DNA from: an uncultured Corynebacterium sp.
Lineage (GTDB): Bacteria; Actinomycetota; Actinomycetes; Mycobacteriales; Mycobacteriaceae
Direction of reading: 5' to 3'
NCBI GenBank assembly: GCA_943914355.1
Contig: CALUBS010000014.1
Span: forward strand, 1 to 63,317
Length of the DNA: 63,317 nt
Each line of letters starts with the position of its first letter. The stretch's first letter is position 1. Position numbers and translations under genes: made by a program. Under the pieces are notes generated by a model, which saw nothing but the letters and a program-made list of their open reading frames with translations, was not told the origin of the DNA and did not search any database. Below, piece by piece: positions 23,940-33,560 of this stretch.

Positions 23940-26756
23940 TTAAGCCCCGATCGCGACAACCCCGCGCTGAATGGCGTCGATTGCGCGGCGCGCATTGCGC
24001 TGAATCTGGCCATCGTAGCCAGTCTTGGCGATTTGCTGCAGGAGGTCCACAACTTGGCGGCACCACCGCACGAAATCACCGGGAGTAAGCTCCGCGCCCG
24101 CTTCATTGGCCGCCGCCATGCAATAGCCCAAGGGCGCACCCGCCGCCCACTGGTGAATGGCCAGCGCAAATCCGGCTTCAGGCTCGCGCGTTGGGGGCAG
24201 GCGGTGGCGGCGTTCATCGGCGCCGAGCTCGGTATAGATGCGCCAGGTCGCATTCATGGCATCGGCCATGCGATCCGTTGCCGCCTCCGGCTGGCCCCCA
24301 GTGGCCTTCCTATTTTCAAAGCAGCACAGAGATGCAACGCCGGCCAATTCCGCCGGATCCAGCTCATCCCAAATGCCTCGCTTCAGGCATTGGGCAACGA
24401 GCAGATCGGATTCGCTATGAATCTTTGCCAGGCGCTCGCCTTCCTCAGTGATGACCGGCGTGCGATCATTGCCGGCACCAGAGAACTCGACATAGTCCAT
24501 CTCCGCGAGCAGATCCACGATGCGTTCAAAGGTTCGGCCCAATGTATCGGTCGCCTTATTCACCTTGGCCTGCAGCTTTTCGAGGTCGCGCTCGCGGCGC
24601 GCCAACTTCTGCGCCACGCCGGCCAGTTGCTCCCTGTCGGTGGCGGGCCACTCGTGTGCAGGGTGCTCGCGAATGGCATCGCGCAACTCGCCTACCCGCT
24701 TATTGGGTCGCAGGCGCGGCTTCGACTTCATCCGCTTTGGGCGGTCAAACTTTTCGCGGTGGAAGACATCCTGGATGTACTTGGTATTGCGCCGCGGATT
24801 CTTCCGCACCGGCTTCGGGATCTTAATACGGCCCAGTTGAATCGGCGGATTGCTAATGCCAGTGGCATCGATGCGCCCTGACCACCCAGACTCCGTGGTC
24901 ACCCACGGGCGAGGATCCTCAGTCTGGTTGGCCGGGGTGACCACCGCGGCAAGAGTGGGCCGCTTCTTTCCGGCAAGCGCGATGACATCGCCCAATTGCA
25001 GGCGGGCTAGCACCGCGACTACTTCCTGGGTGCGCTGGTGTTCCTTATCGACCTTGGATTGCTTTTCTTCCGCCGTCAACTCGCGGCGCAGCCGGATATA
25101 ATCCATGAGCACCTCGGCGGGATCCTCGCCGTCCTTGGCTGGTGGTGCGAGGGCATCCACGGCATCGTCAAGCTGCTCACGCAATTCGCGCACGCGATGC
25201 TCCGCGCGCGCTAATTCGCGGGTTTCTTCCACCACGGAACCATCGGCCTGGAACTGCGCGAAAGACTTTTCCAGTAGCCGCAGCGAGTCCTCAAAGCCGA
25301 GCATGCCCAGCAGGTTGATGGCCATGTTATAGCCCGGCGCAAACGTAGAAATGAGCGGATACGTGCGCGTTGAAGCTAAACCGGCGACAAAACGCGGATC
25401 CATAGCCGGTGCCCACTGCACGACCGCGTTGCCCAGGGTATCGATTCCGCGCCGGCCGGCGCGCCCGGTCAGCTGCGTGTATTGGCCTGGCGTGAGATCC
25501 ACGTGTGCTTCGCCATTGAACTTGATCAATTTCTCGAGCACCACCGTGCGGGCTGGCATATTAATGCCCAAGGCAAGAGTCTCGGTAGCAAATACCGCGC
25601 GTACTAAACCGCGGACGAAGAGATCTTCTACGATGTGGCGAAACGCCGGGAGCATCCCTGCGTGGTGGGCGGCAAAACCACGGGAGAGCGCTTCGCGCCA
25701 CCGCCGGAAATCCAAGACCTGCAAGTCTTCTTCCGGAATGCCCTCAACGCCGGCATCGACGATGGCCTTGATCTCTTCTGCTTCCTCTTGCGTCGTCAGC
25801 ACCATCCTGCTGCGCAGGCACTGATAGAGCGCGCCATCGCAACCGGCGCGGGAAAAGATGAAGGTAATCGCGGGCAGCATATCTTGCGATTGCAGCACCT
25901 TCAGCACCTCAGGGCGTCCTAAGGGGCGGTAGCGATCTTGCGGCCGGGAGGAACCGGAACGCCCGCCCGCTTTACCATGAAATTCGCTGCGCCCGCCGCC
26001 CTTGTGGCGCGCCCTCGCGCGAAAACCCTTGCCGGATTTATAGTCCGCGCGCCCATCATCGCTATCGCCTGCCTCCAAGCGCTGAATGCGGCGCTCTAAT
26101 TCGGAATTGACCTGGCCGCCGGATTCCGGCTCAAAGAGCGGGTAAATCTTGCGGCCCAGCATCATCCATTGATCAAGTGGAACCGGCCGGTGTTCGGTCA
26201 CAATGACAGAGGTATCGCCGCGGACCGTGGCGAGCCATTCACCGAATTCCTCGGAATTGGACACGGTGGCAGACAGCCCAATGATGGATACGTGGTCCGC
26301 CAAGTTCAAGATGACTTCTTCCCAGACCGCGCCGCGGGAGGCATCCGCAAGGAAGTGGATTTCATCCATGACCACGTGAGTAAGTCTATCCAGCGCGGGA
26401 GAATCCGCGTAGATCATATTGCGCAGCACCTCGGTGGTCATCACCACGATTTCGGCATCGGCGTTATTGGAAACATCGCCAGTAAGCAGACCGACGGCAT
26501 CCTCGCCGTGCTCAGCGACGAGGTCGTGGTATTTCTGGTTGCTCAGCGCCTTAATCGGGGTGGTATAAAAGCACTTCGTGCCGCGGCTTAAGGCCAAGGA
26601 AACGGCGAACTCGCCAACGACGGTTTTACCTGCACCAGTTGGGACGCAAACGAGCACCCCTTGGCCATTTTCTACCGCCTCACACCCCTGCACCTGGAAC
26701 TCATCCAAGGAGTATGGGAGGCCGGCGGCGAAGGTATCCAGGTGAGTTTCAGTCAT
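23940..26756 (-). CDS. helY: Ski2/Mtr4-like ATP-dependent RNA helicase
   Basis: 938 residues. Walker A VCVPTGAGKTVVGEF, the DExH-like VVMDEIHFLADASRG, and GLSATVSN form domain 1. GINMPARTVVLE and QLTGRAGRRGID form domain 2. Between the domains (about residues 240-275) is a Gly/Arg/Lys/Ser-rich insertion. The C-terminal DSHCT-type region ends the protein. Family members unwind structured RNA for degradation. It ends the pafABC-tatAC-helY run seen in mycobacteria; the 21-bp gap to tatC suggests cotranscription. Confidence 0.93.
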   Translation of the reverse strand: MTETHLDTFAAGLPYSLDEFQVQGCEAVENGQGVLVCVPTGAGKTVVGEFAVSLALSRGTKCFYTTPIKALSNQKYHDLVAEHGEDAVGLLTGDVSNNADAEIVVMTTEVLRNMIYADSPALDRLTHVVMDEIHFLADASRGAVWEEVILNLADHVSIIGLSATVSNSEEFGEWLATVRGDTSVIVTEHRPVPLDQWMMLGRKIYPLFEPESGGQVNSELERRIQRLEAGDSDDGRADYKSGKGFRARARHKGGGRSEFHGKAGGRSGSSRPQDRYRPLGRPEVLKVLQSQDMLPAITFIFSRAGCDGALYQCLRSRMVLTTQEEAEEIKAIVDAGVEGIPEEDLQVLDFRRWREALSRGFAAHHAGMLPAFRHIVEDLFVRGLVRAVFATETLALGINMPARTVVLEKLIKFNGEAHVDLTPGQYTQLTGRAGRRGIDTLGNAVVQWAPAMDPRFVAGLASTRTYPLISTFAPGYNMAINLLGMLGFEDSLRLLEKSFAQFQADGSVVEETRELARAEHRVRELREQLDDAVDALAPPAKDGEDPAEVLMDYIRLRRELTAEEKQSKVDKEHQRTQEVVAVLARLQLGDVIALAGKKRPTLAAVVTPANQTEDPRPWVTTESGWSGRIDATGISNPPIQLGRIKIPKPVRKNPRRNTKYIQDVFHREKFDRPKRMKSKPRLRPNKRVGELRDAIREHPAHEWPATDREQLAGVAQKLARRERDLEKLQAKVNKATDTLGRTFERIVDLLAEMDYVEFSGAGNDRTPVITEEGERLAKIHSESDLLVAQCLKRGIWDELDPAELAGVASLCCFENRKATGGQPEAATDRMADAMNATWRIYTELGADERRHRLPPTREPEAGFALAIHQWAAGAPLGYCMAAANEAGAELTPGDFVRWCRQVVDLLQQIAKTGYDGQIQRNARRAIDAIQRGVVAIGA

Positions 26757-26777
26757 ATCTCACAAGGCTACCCGTGC

Positions 26778-27887
26778 TTAAAGCACATCGTCGAAAAAGC
26801 CACCTTCATCGGTAGGTCGCTGCGGACCCTTGCGATCCTCAGCCCGTTGGGAAGTGCTATCCGAAGCCCGATTTTCCGTGCGGACGGTCTGCGATGACGC
26901 CCCAGCTGCCGCAGGCTTAGGCGAGGCATATACGCCCGACGGGGCATCGACAGGCGCGGGCCCGCCCACACCAGTGGGGCTTTCGTCTAGCGCAGACGCG
27001 GATTCATCATCAAGATCCATCCAGTCAGGACGCTGCCGGTTCTGGCGCTTGTCGTGAATGCGGCAGAACTGGAAGGCAATCTCAATAAGCAGCATCAGGC
27101 AGGCGGACAAGACCAGCATGCTGAACGGTTCTTGGCCTGGCGTCACCAAAGCAGCGAAGATCATCACCACGACGATGATGATGCGGCGCTTATCCTTGAC
27201 GTGGTTATACTCCAAGATACCGATGAGGTTGAGTGAGACGACCAATAATGGAACCTCGAAGCTGATGCCGAAGATGAGCAGCATCGCTAAAAGATAATAA
27301 AAATATCGCTCACCAGTTAATGCTGCGGTTTGGTACTCAGCGCCGATACCAATGAGGAATTCCAAGCCCACGGACAAGATGAAGTAGGCCAAGATGGCGC
27401 CCGCCAGGAAGAGGGAGACGGCCACAACGACGAAGCTCAAGGTGTAGCGGCGCTCATTCTTATGCAGGCCTGGCACGATGAATGCCCACACCTGGTAGAG
27501 CCAGACTGGGGACGAAATAACCGTACCTGCCAATGCACCGACCTTCAGGCGCAAAATGAGCATCTCGAAGGGGCTGGTGGCAAGCAAGCGGCATTCGCCA
27601 TCGTTATTGAAGTTGGCTCGTTTATCTTCCGGCAATGAGCAATAAGGCTCGCGCAGGATTTCTCCCAGCGGTGGAATCCGGAAGGGCGCCTGCTGGTACC
27701 AAATAAAACCGATGATCGCGCCGATAACCAAGGCCAGCAAGGAAATAATGATCCTTCGCCGCAGCTCTTGCAGGTGCTGCACTAAGGTCATCTCGCCCGT
27801 TGGGTTCTTGGGCTTGCGTGAAAAACCTCGCCGCTTGCGGCGCACGCGGGATCCGTGTTCACCGGCAGGGTTGGACTGTGAGGACAT
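26778..27887 (-). CDS. tatC: Sec-independent translocase TatC with long C-terminal tail
   Basis: 369 residues, against about 250 in many bacteria. The N-terminus is basic, then MTLVQHLQELRRRII begins the core, the conserved cytoplasmic motif that contacts Tat signal peptides. Six membrane helices follow. The last ~95 residues are hydrophilic, rich in Ser, Ala, Pro, Gly and Asp, and end GGFFDDVL. TatC recognises twin-arginine signal peptides and builds the translocase with TatA, encoded upstream. ATG at 27887 chosen; a longer frame starts eight codons earlier. Confidence 0.95.
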   Translation of the reverse strand: MSSQSNPAGEHGSRVRRKRRGFSRKPKNPTGEMTLVQHLQELRRRIIISLLALVIGAIIGFIWYQQAPFRIPPLGEILREPYCSLPEDKRANFNNDGECRLLATSPFEMLILRLKVGALAGTVISSPVWLYQVWAFIVPGLHKNERRYTLSFVVVAVSLFLAGAILAYFILSVGLEFLIGIGAEYQTAALTGERYFYYLLAMLLIFGISFEVPLLVVSLNLIGILEYNHVKDKRRIIIVVVMIFAALVTPGQEPFSMLVLSACLMLLIEIAFQFCRIHDKRQNRQRPDWMDLDDESASALDESPTGVGGPAPVDAPSGVYASPKPAAAGASSQTVRTENRASDSTSQRAEDRKGPQRPTDEGGFFDDVL

Positions 27888-28011
27888 CAATTTGGCTCTT
27901 TCAACGCACAAGAACGAACACTACCCTGCCCACTCGATTTCTGAGGGCTGGTCTCCGACACGGCCGACGAGTGCATAGGCAGAGCGTGTTCGCCTTTTTA
28001 GCTGGCAGGCG

Positions 28012-28281
28012 TTAATTCTGGGAGGAAGAGTTTCCCTGCTGGTGGCCAGGCTGCATATCTGGGCGGTTCCAGAACTCCTCATCGGACTGCTGGCGCTTCT
28101 GGCTCAGTTGAGCTTGGGTCTCAGAGCGCTTGGTGTCCTCCGATTGCATTTCATTGACCTCAGATTTGAAAATGCGCATCGAGCGGCCCATGGAACGAGC
28201 AAGATCCGGCAATTTCTTCGCGCCAAATAGCAAGATGATGACGAGAACAATCAGGCCGATTTCCAATGGTCCTAAGGTCAT
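28012..28281 (-). CDS. tatA: Sec-independent translocase TatA
   Basis: 89 residues from the ATG at 28281. One short N-terminal membrane helix ([16 protein letters not shown], about residues 5-20), the hinge [12 protein letters not shown] and an amphipathic helix match TatA, the pore-forming component. A polar, Gln/Ser/Asn-rich tail follows. Upstream ATG codons belong to a non-conserved extension and are rejected. It lies between pafC and tatC, in the same order as in mycobacteria. Confidence 0.94.
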   Translation of the reverse strand: MTLGPLEIGLIVLVIILLFGAKKLPDLARSMGRSMRIFKSEVNEMQSEDTKRSETQAQLSQKRQQSDEEFWNRPDMQPGHQQGNSSSQN

Positions 28282-28394
28282 AAGATCCTCTTTCGGTTCT
28301 TCTTTGCCTGCGCCAGATGGCCGCCGCGCTCCCTGACTTCGCGGGAAAATTCGCGAGGCAATTTTAAGACGCATGTGCGTGCAGTAACTGAATT

Positions 28395-29348
28395 TTAAGT
28401 ATAGCCCTTCAACGCGGCATTTCCGCGTTTCGCAATGAGATTCACAATAGATTGAGGGGCTGTAACGCGTAACCTATCGGCCTGACCGAGCGCAAAACGA
28501 ACCAGCCAATCAACGGACCCCACCTGCATCGTTGCAGCTATGGTGCCGTTTTCTAATCGCTTGCCTAGTTGCATATCGTAGTATTCTGCAAGCCAGGTGA
28601 ATTCTTCATGAATGATTAATTCCACGGAATCCGCCGTACCTAAATTAAAGGGTGCTGCAGCGTCGAAATCCAGCTCTTTAAGGCGCGGATGAGCAGTCTC
28701 CTCGGTCAACTCGGCATGCTTGATGCGGTCAATACGAAAGGTCCTGTGCCCCTGCTTTTCTTCTTCCCACGCCGCAAGATAGGGCTCGGCATCCACGATG
28801 AAAATCCGGGCCGGATCAACTAGACGCTCGGTTTCCTTATTAGATGAAGCACTCCAATAGCGCATTCGGATGCGCCGTTTTTCATTAAGCCCGCGGTTCA
28901 AAGTTGCCTGGATGTCGGATTCTTGCGGGTCCACCGTCGATAACGTGTCATAGATGCTCAGCGTGCGTTCATCCATAATGGAGCGCAATTTCGCCGCGGC
29001 AGACTTAATCGCCCGCGCATCCAACAGCCCAGGCATAGCCTCGAGGGACTCAAGGGTAAGTAAGAGCGCGCCCGCCTCGGTCGGCGTAAGCCGCAATGCT
29101 TGCCCCAAGCCTTGGTCATTGTAGATGGTGACCCCATCGCGGTAGCTGAAAGAGAGATCGATGAGCTCTTCGGTATTGCGGCCGGTCCCAGAGCAAAATA
29201 GGCGGTCCACGGCATCTTTCAGCTCCCCTGGGGCCATCCCCAAATCCGCGGCTGCCTCCATCGGAGTTTTATCCGGATGGTTTTGGAAGTACGGGATGAG
29301 GTTCAGCGACCGGACGAGCGCTTGCAGTTTATGAGATCCATCGGCCAT
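28395..29348 (-). CDS. pafC: WYL-domain transcriptional regulator PafC
   Basis: 317 residues. An N-terminal winged-helix region ([31 protein letters not shown]) is followed by a WYL domain, including the segment [35 protein letters not shown], and a WCX-type C-terminus. With PafB it forms the heterodimer that activates LexA-independent DNA damage genes in mycobacteria, with the WYL domain proposed to sense single-stranded DNA. Starts four bases after the pafB stop. Confidence 0.93.
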   Translation of the reverse strand: MADGSHKLQALVRSLNLIPYFQNHPDKTPMEAAADLGMAPGELKDAVDRLFCSGTGRNTEELIDLSFSYRDGVTIYNDQGLGQALRLTPTEAGALLLTLESLEAMPGLLDARAIKSAAAKLRSIMDERTLSIYDTLSTVDPQESDIQATLNRGLNEKRRIRMRYWSASSNKETERLVDPARIFIVDAEPYLAAWEEEKQGHRTFRIDRIKHAELTEETAHPRLKELDFDAAAPFNLGTADSVELIIHEEFTWLAEYYDMQLGKRLENGTIAATMQVGSVDWLVRFALGQADRLRVTAPQSIVNLIAKRGNAALKGYT

Positions 29349-29352
29349 TGGT

Positions 29353-30339
29353 TTACTCAGCTCCGTTGTGGTTGGCGGCTGCGCGCAAAAGGTTAATGAT
29401 GTCAGTGCGCACCTCGGGGGGATCGAGCACTTTTACTTCTGGGGCATAGCCTGCGGCGGTGCGCACCAACCAATCCTTTTGGACCCCGCTAAGCACTACG
29501 GTGCCTTCGGCGGTGCGCTCCCCCGCGCTTTCTAGCTCTTGGGCTTGACCTTCAGGAATATGCAGGGTCGCGTCCACCTTTTCGCCGCGTTGTAGCGCCT
29601 CTTTAACGAGCTTGTCGATGTCCACCGTCGGCTCGGAATGCTCAGCCGGCTGGTGTGACCTTTTGATATCGGAAAGCCGCAGGGCGCGGAAGACGCGCGG
29701 AGCGGCGCGGTCAACATCGAAGCCAACGATATAGATGCGGCTTTGATGGTTGACCACTCCCCAGGGATCCATGGTGCGCCGCACGGTCTCTGCCGCTGGG
29801 TGGGGGCGATAGGCAAAAGTAATCCGGATTTTATTACGCACGGCGGCCAAAACAAAAGTGATCACCTCGGGGGCAAGGCGGGTGATGTCATTGACCGCGG
29901 TATAGACGGGCGCGCCCTCCAGGTTCCGGGAGGCACCCGAGGCGGCGATCTTGGTCCACCCGGACAGGGAGAAATCGCTCAATCCACCAGGGGTTCCCAC
30001 TCCCCCTGCGATGCCAAGCACCATCGCTTCTTCCGGTGAAAATTCCACCGGCGGGAGCTGGTAATTGCTTTGGTCGAGGCGGTACGAGGCGCCGTCTTCC
30101 CCACCGGTGTGCACGATGGGGACTCCAGCGCGTTGCAAGGTGGCGATATCGCGCGCCAGGGCCTTGGTAAAAGCTTCGTCGGATTTATCGCTATAGCCTG
30201 CGACGTGGCTGCGGAGCCAGGCCGCGGAGCGGTCCGGTGAACCACCCGAATTCGCCGCTCCTTGCAGCGCAAAGGATAGGTTGGTGAGCCTTTCTACCGC
30301 CGCATCCTGCCGGCTCGGCGTGGATCGTGATGCCACCAC
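29353..30339 (-). CDS. pafB: WYL-domain transcriptional regulator PafB
   Basis: 328 residues. Same architecture as PafC: HTH region at the N-terminus (AAVERLTNLSFALQGA...), central WYL domain (IRITFAYRPHPAAETVRRTMDPWGVVNHQSRIYI spans residues about 170-205) and WCX region. The pair is predicted to act as a heterodimer. The start is GTG with AAAGGGGAG upstream; a second GTG follows directly. It lies 35 bp downstream of pafA and is probably in its operon. Confidence 0.93.
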   Translation of the reverse strand: MVASRSTPSRQDAAVERLTNLSFALQGAANSGGSPDRSAAWLRSHVAGYSDKSDEAFTKALARDIATLQRAGVPIVHTGGEDGASYRLDQSNYQLPPVEFSPEEAMVLGIAGGVGTPGGLSDFSLSGWTKIAASGASRNLEGAPVYTAVNDITRLAPEVITFVLAAVRNKIRITFAYRPHPAAETVRRTMDPWGVVNHQSRIYIVGFDVDRAAPRVFRALRLSDIKRSHQPAEHSEPTVDIDKLVKEALQRGEKVDATLHIPEGQAQELESAGERTAEGTVVLSGVQKDWLVRTAAGYAPEVKVLDPPEVRTDIINLLRAAANHNGAE

Positions 30340-30374
30340 GTTGTCTACTCTCCCCTTTGCTCAATGTGCACGCC

Positions 30375-31790
30375 TTAGGCGTGATTATCGTGCATATAGT
30401 CTAGTAATGCCGCGACGCGCGGATCGGTGGACGCGAAAGGATCCAGCAGTTCCTCGGTGCGCGGTTCAGGGCGGTTGACCTTCAGCCGCGTCCAGTCCAC
30501 GGTCACGTGCGCGCCGCAGTCTTCGGCCGCAGCCAAGAACTGGCCGCGCAAGGCCGCGCGCGTAGTTGGCGGCGCGGTCGATACCGCACGCTCGATGTCT
30601 TCATCTTCAATCCAGCGCTCGATCATCCCGCGGCGCAGCAGCACGTCATACAAACCTCTCCCTGGCCGGATATCGTGATAGGTCATATCAACCTGCGTAA
30701 GTTTCGGATGCGCCCAGTCACCGCCCAAGCGCGAGCGGTAGCGCTCGAGCAGCTCGAGCTTGATGACCCAATCAATCTCGCGGTTTACGCCGGAGAAATC
30801 TCCGGTCTCGATGGCGCGCAGGATGCGCTCCCACAGGTCAACGACGCGCTCCAATTCCGCCGTGGGCGTGCCGGCATCTTCGCGGTGAGCGAGCCAATCG
30901 CGCGCCCGCGCGCAAAGCTGCTGCTGGACTTCTAGGGCCGTAATGGTTCCCCCGCTAACAAGCGGCAGCGGCGTAGAGCCAGTCAGATCGCGCGCGATGG
31001 TGCGAATGCGGTGGATTGGATCTGCGATCTCGAGCTCGGGCAGCTCGAAGCCTGCCTCCAGCATCTCTAACATGAGCAGGGTGGAGCCGACCTTCAATGC
31101 GATGGTGGGCTCTGCCATATTGGAATCGCCTACGATGATATGCATCCGGCGGAAGCGCTTGGAATCCCCGTGCGGCTCATCGCGGGTATTGATGATAGGC
31201 CGGGAACGGGTGGTCGCAGACGAGACACCCTCCCATACCTGGTCGGCGCGCTGGGATAAGAGGAATTGCGCGGGGTGTTCGCCTTTGGCTGGCTGCACCA
31301 TTCCCGCCCCGCAGATAAGTTGGCGGGTAATCAGGAAGGGCAAGAGTGCCACGCCCAGATCTTTGAGCACCATATGCCGGCTAATGAGGTAATTCTCGTG
31401 GCAGCCAAAGGAGTGCCCGGCGGAATCTACGTTGTTCTTAAAAAGGTAGACCGGCCGATCGTTTCCTTCTGCGGCCAAAGCAGCTTCGGCCTGTAGCGCG
31501 AGGCGGCTCATCACGCGGTCACCGGCGCATTCATAGGCGATGAGCTGGCTGAGGCTATCGCACTCGGCGGTAGCTACCTCAGGATGCGAGCCGACGTCAA
31601 GGTACAGGCGGCTCGCATTGGTGGCGAAGATATTGGACGAGGCGTATTTTTCGACGATCGGCCGGAAGAGCACGCGCGCAACCTCATCGGGGCTTAAAGC
31701 ACGCTGGTCCTTCGGCGTCGCCGTGGACAGGCCATACTCGGTTTCGATGCCCATGATGCGCCGGGCAAAAACGGAACGGGTGGATTCCAC
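30375..31790 (-). CDS. pafA: Pup--protein ligase
   Basis: 471 residues. The gamma-glutamate-cysteine-ligase-like fold begins RRIMGIETEYGLSTA, with Glu residues for Mg-ATP binding, and continues with YLDVGSHPEVATAECD, YLFKNNVDSAGHSFGCHENYL and the [10 protein letters not shown] loop. It joins the C-terminal Glu of deamidated Pup to lysines of target proteins. The GTG start lies two bases after the pup stop, and its ribosome site is the end of pup, so translation is coupled. Confidence 0.97.
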   Translation of the reverse strand: MESTRSVFARRIMGIETEYGLSTATPKDQRALSPDEVARVLFRPIVEKYASSNIFATNASRLYLDVGSHPEVATAECDSLSQLIAYECAGDRVMSRLALQAEAALAAEGNDRPVYLFKNNVDSAGHSFGCHENYLISRHMVLKDLGVALLPFLITRQLICGAGMVQPAKGEHPAQFLLSQRADQVWEGVSSATTRSRPIINTRDEPHGDSKRFRRMHIIVGDSNMAEPTIALKVGSTLLMLEMLEAGFELPELEIADPIHRIRTIARDLTGSTPLPLVSGGTITALEVQQQLCARARDWLAHREDAGTPTAELERVVDLWERILRAIETGDFSGVNREIDWVIKLELLERYRSRLGGDWAHPKLTQVDMTYHDIRPGRGLYDVLLRRGMIERWIEDEDIERAVSTAPPTTRAALRGQFLAAAEDCGAHVTVDWTRLKVNRPEPRTEELLDPFASTDPRVAALLDYMHDNHA

Positions 31791-31792
31791 GC

Positions 31793-31984
31793 CTACTGTC
31801 CGCCCTTTTGGACGTAGGAGCGGACGAATTCTTCCGCGTTATTTTCTAGCAGGCCATCGATCTCATCTAGCAGGTCATCGGTGCCAGAGGTGTTGATATT
31901 GAGCTGGGTTGCGGTAAATTCTTCCTCTGACTCGGGGTCATTTCCCCCGTTATTGCTAGTGACCTGGCGATTCGAATTGGACAC
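31793..31984 (-). CDS. pup: Prokaryotic ubiquitin-like protein Pup
   Basis: 63 residues from a GTG start with AAAGGA seven bases upstream. The N-terminus is disordered (Asn/Ser/Gln-rich), the middle has the acidic helix TDDLLDEIDGLLENNAEEFV that binds the ARC coiled coil, and the protein ends VQKGGQ. The terminal Gln means Dop must deamidate it before PafA can use it. A longer upstream frame is not conserved in Pup proteins and is rejected. Confidence 0.97.
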   Translation of the reverse strand: MSNSNRQVTSNNGGNDPESEEEFTATQLNINTSGTDDLLDEIDGLLENNAEEFVRSYVQKGGQ

Positions 31985-32015
31985 GATGTCATCCTTTCGT
32001 CGTATTAGGTGATCA

Positions 32016-33560
32016 TTACTTACGATACTCGGGCTGGATACCGATGGCAGCAAGGCCTTCGAGCAACTCTTCTACGCTACTTGCGCCATCGATGATGTCT
32101 TCGCAGTCCGCGCGGGTGAGCCCGCGGGCATCATCCATGGCCACGGTGGCCCAGACTCCGTTTCGGGCGTGTCCGTCCTTATCACCACGGCGCAGGGTGA
32201 GGCTTTGCCAGCTGGCAGCGATGATATCTTCGCCGAATTTCTGCGTTATGCGCCCGCGGAAATATGCCCGCGTATCGGCGGGCGGCTCGGCGGCGGCGCG
32301 GTGCAGTTTTTCGGCGCTGAAGAGCTGGCGCATCTGGCCCTTGCGCACCAGTGCATGGTGCAGCGACTTCTCCGGATCGATTTCCGCATATTGCAAGTCG
32401 ATGAGGCGCAGCTTGGGATCATCTGGGGCGATGCCGCGGTCCAAGTAGCTCTTGATCAACCGGTACTTGGCCACCCAATCTAAGAGGTGGGAGGCCTTGA
32501 GGGGGTCATCGGCAAGCAGCTCTACTGCCTCGTCCCAGGCCGCCAGCACCTTGTGATCGGCGTCTGTCTCCGGCTGCAGGCGGCGGCGGTATTCGTTGAG
32601 CAGCTCGAGGGCGGTGAGTGTGCGGCCATCGGCAAGCGTGAGCCGGTGGCGCAATTCAAGATCGCGGCTTACCAGGGGAACCTCCGCGACGGCATCGGCC
32701 AAGCGCAGGTCGCTAAAGTCCGTGCCCGCCTCAATGGCATCGAGCACCAGCGAGGTCATGCCCAATTTCAGCAGCGTCGAGGTCTGCGACATATTCGCAT
32801 CGCCAATGATGACGTGCAGGCGGCCAAAATCATCATGGATGGCATGGGGCTCGTCGCGGGTATTGATAATGCCGCGATTGAGGGTGGTTTCCAGGGAAAT
32901 TTCCTGCTCAATATAATCCGCGCGCTGGGAAATCTGGAACCCCGGTTCCTCCCCAAACTCGCCGCGCCCCATGCGCCCAGCGCCAATGACGACCTGCCGG
33001 GCCACGAAGAAGGGGATCAACGCCTGGGCCATGACCGAAAAATCGGTGCTGCGGGCATACTGATAATTTTCATGCGAACCGTAGCTGGCACCCTTGCCAT
33101 CGACGTTGTTTTTATACAACCGTAGCGGCGGGCACGGCTGCCGGTCCGCCAAGACGGACTTTCCCTGTGCCGTCAGCTCCGCCACGGCATCCCGTGCCTG
33201 CAGCAGGGTGTAATCGCCGGCGGCATCGTAGAGCGTCGCCTCCCAAGCATTCGTGCACTCCGGAGCCGAATATTCGGGGTGGGCGTGGTCCACATAGAAC
33301 CGCGCCCCGCTCGGGGTGACAACATTGGCTACCCCCACCGCATTGGGGTCTACCACGGGAACCGTATCGTAGCGCTTGAGATCGAAACCGCGCGAGTCCC
33401 GCAAGGGGTGTTCCTCCGCAAAATCCCAGCGCGAACGCGCCCCCGTATACAGCGCGGCATAGGCCACAACCGCATGGGTCGAGGTAATGATTGGGGATTC
33501 CTCCGGCGAATCAGGCGTAGAAATACCGTATTCCGTTTCCGTTCCTAGCACGCGGGCCAC
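32016..33560 (-). CDS. dop: Pup deamidase/depupylase
   Basis: 514 residues from the GTG at 33560. Same fold as Paf[13 protein letters not shown] at the start, then the Dop-specific loop (about residues 38-75, [18 protein letters not shown]) that separates Dop from PafA. Further blocks are [35 protein letters not shown] and NTRDEPHAI. It deamidates the C-terminal Gln of Pup and removes Pup from substrates. AAGGAG is seven bases upstream. Its first 16 bases overlap the end of arc. Confidence 0.96.
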   Translation of the reverse strand: MARVLGTETEYGISTPDSPEESPIITSTHAVVAYAALYTGARSRWDFAEEHPLRDSRGFDLKRYDTVPVVDPNAVGVANVVTPSGARFYVDHAHPEYSAPECTNAWEATLYDAAGDYTLLQARDAVAELTAQGKSVLADRQPCPPLRLYKNNVDGKGASYGSHENYQYARSTDFSVMAQALIPFFVARQVVIGAGRMGRGEFGEEPGFQISQRADYIEQEISLETTLNRGIINTRDEPHAIHDDFGRLHVIIGDANMSQTSTLLKLGMTSLVLDAIEAGTDFSDLRLADAVAEVPLVSRDLELRHRLTLADGRTLTALELLNEYRRRLQPETDADHKVLAAWDEAVELLADDPLKASHLLDWVAKYRLIKSYLDRGIAPDDPKLRLIDLQYAEIDPEKSLHHALVRKGQMRQLFSAEKLHRAAAEPPADTRAYFRGRITQKFGEDIIAASWQSLTLRRGDKDGHARNGVWATVAMDDARGLTRADCEDIIDGASSVEELLEGLAAIGIQPEYRK

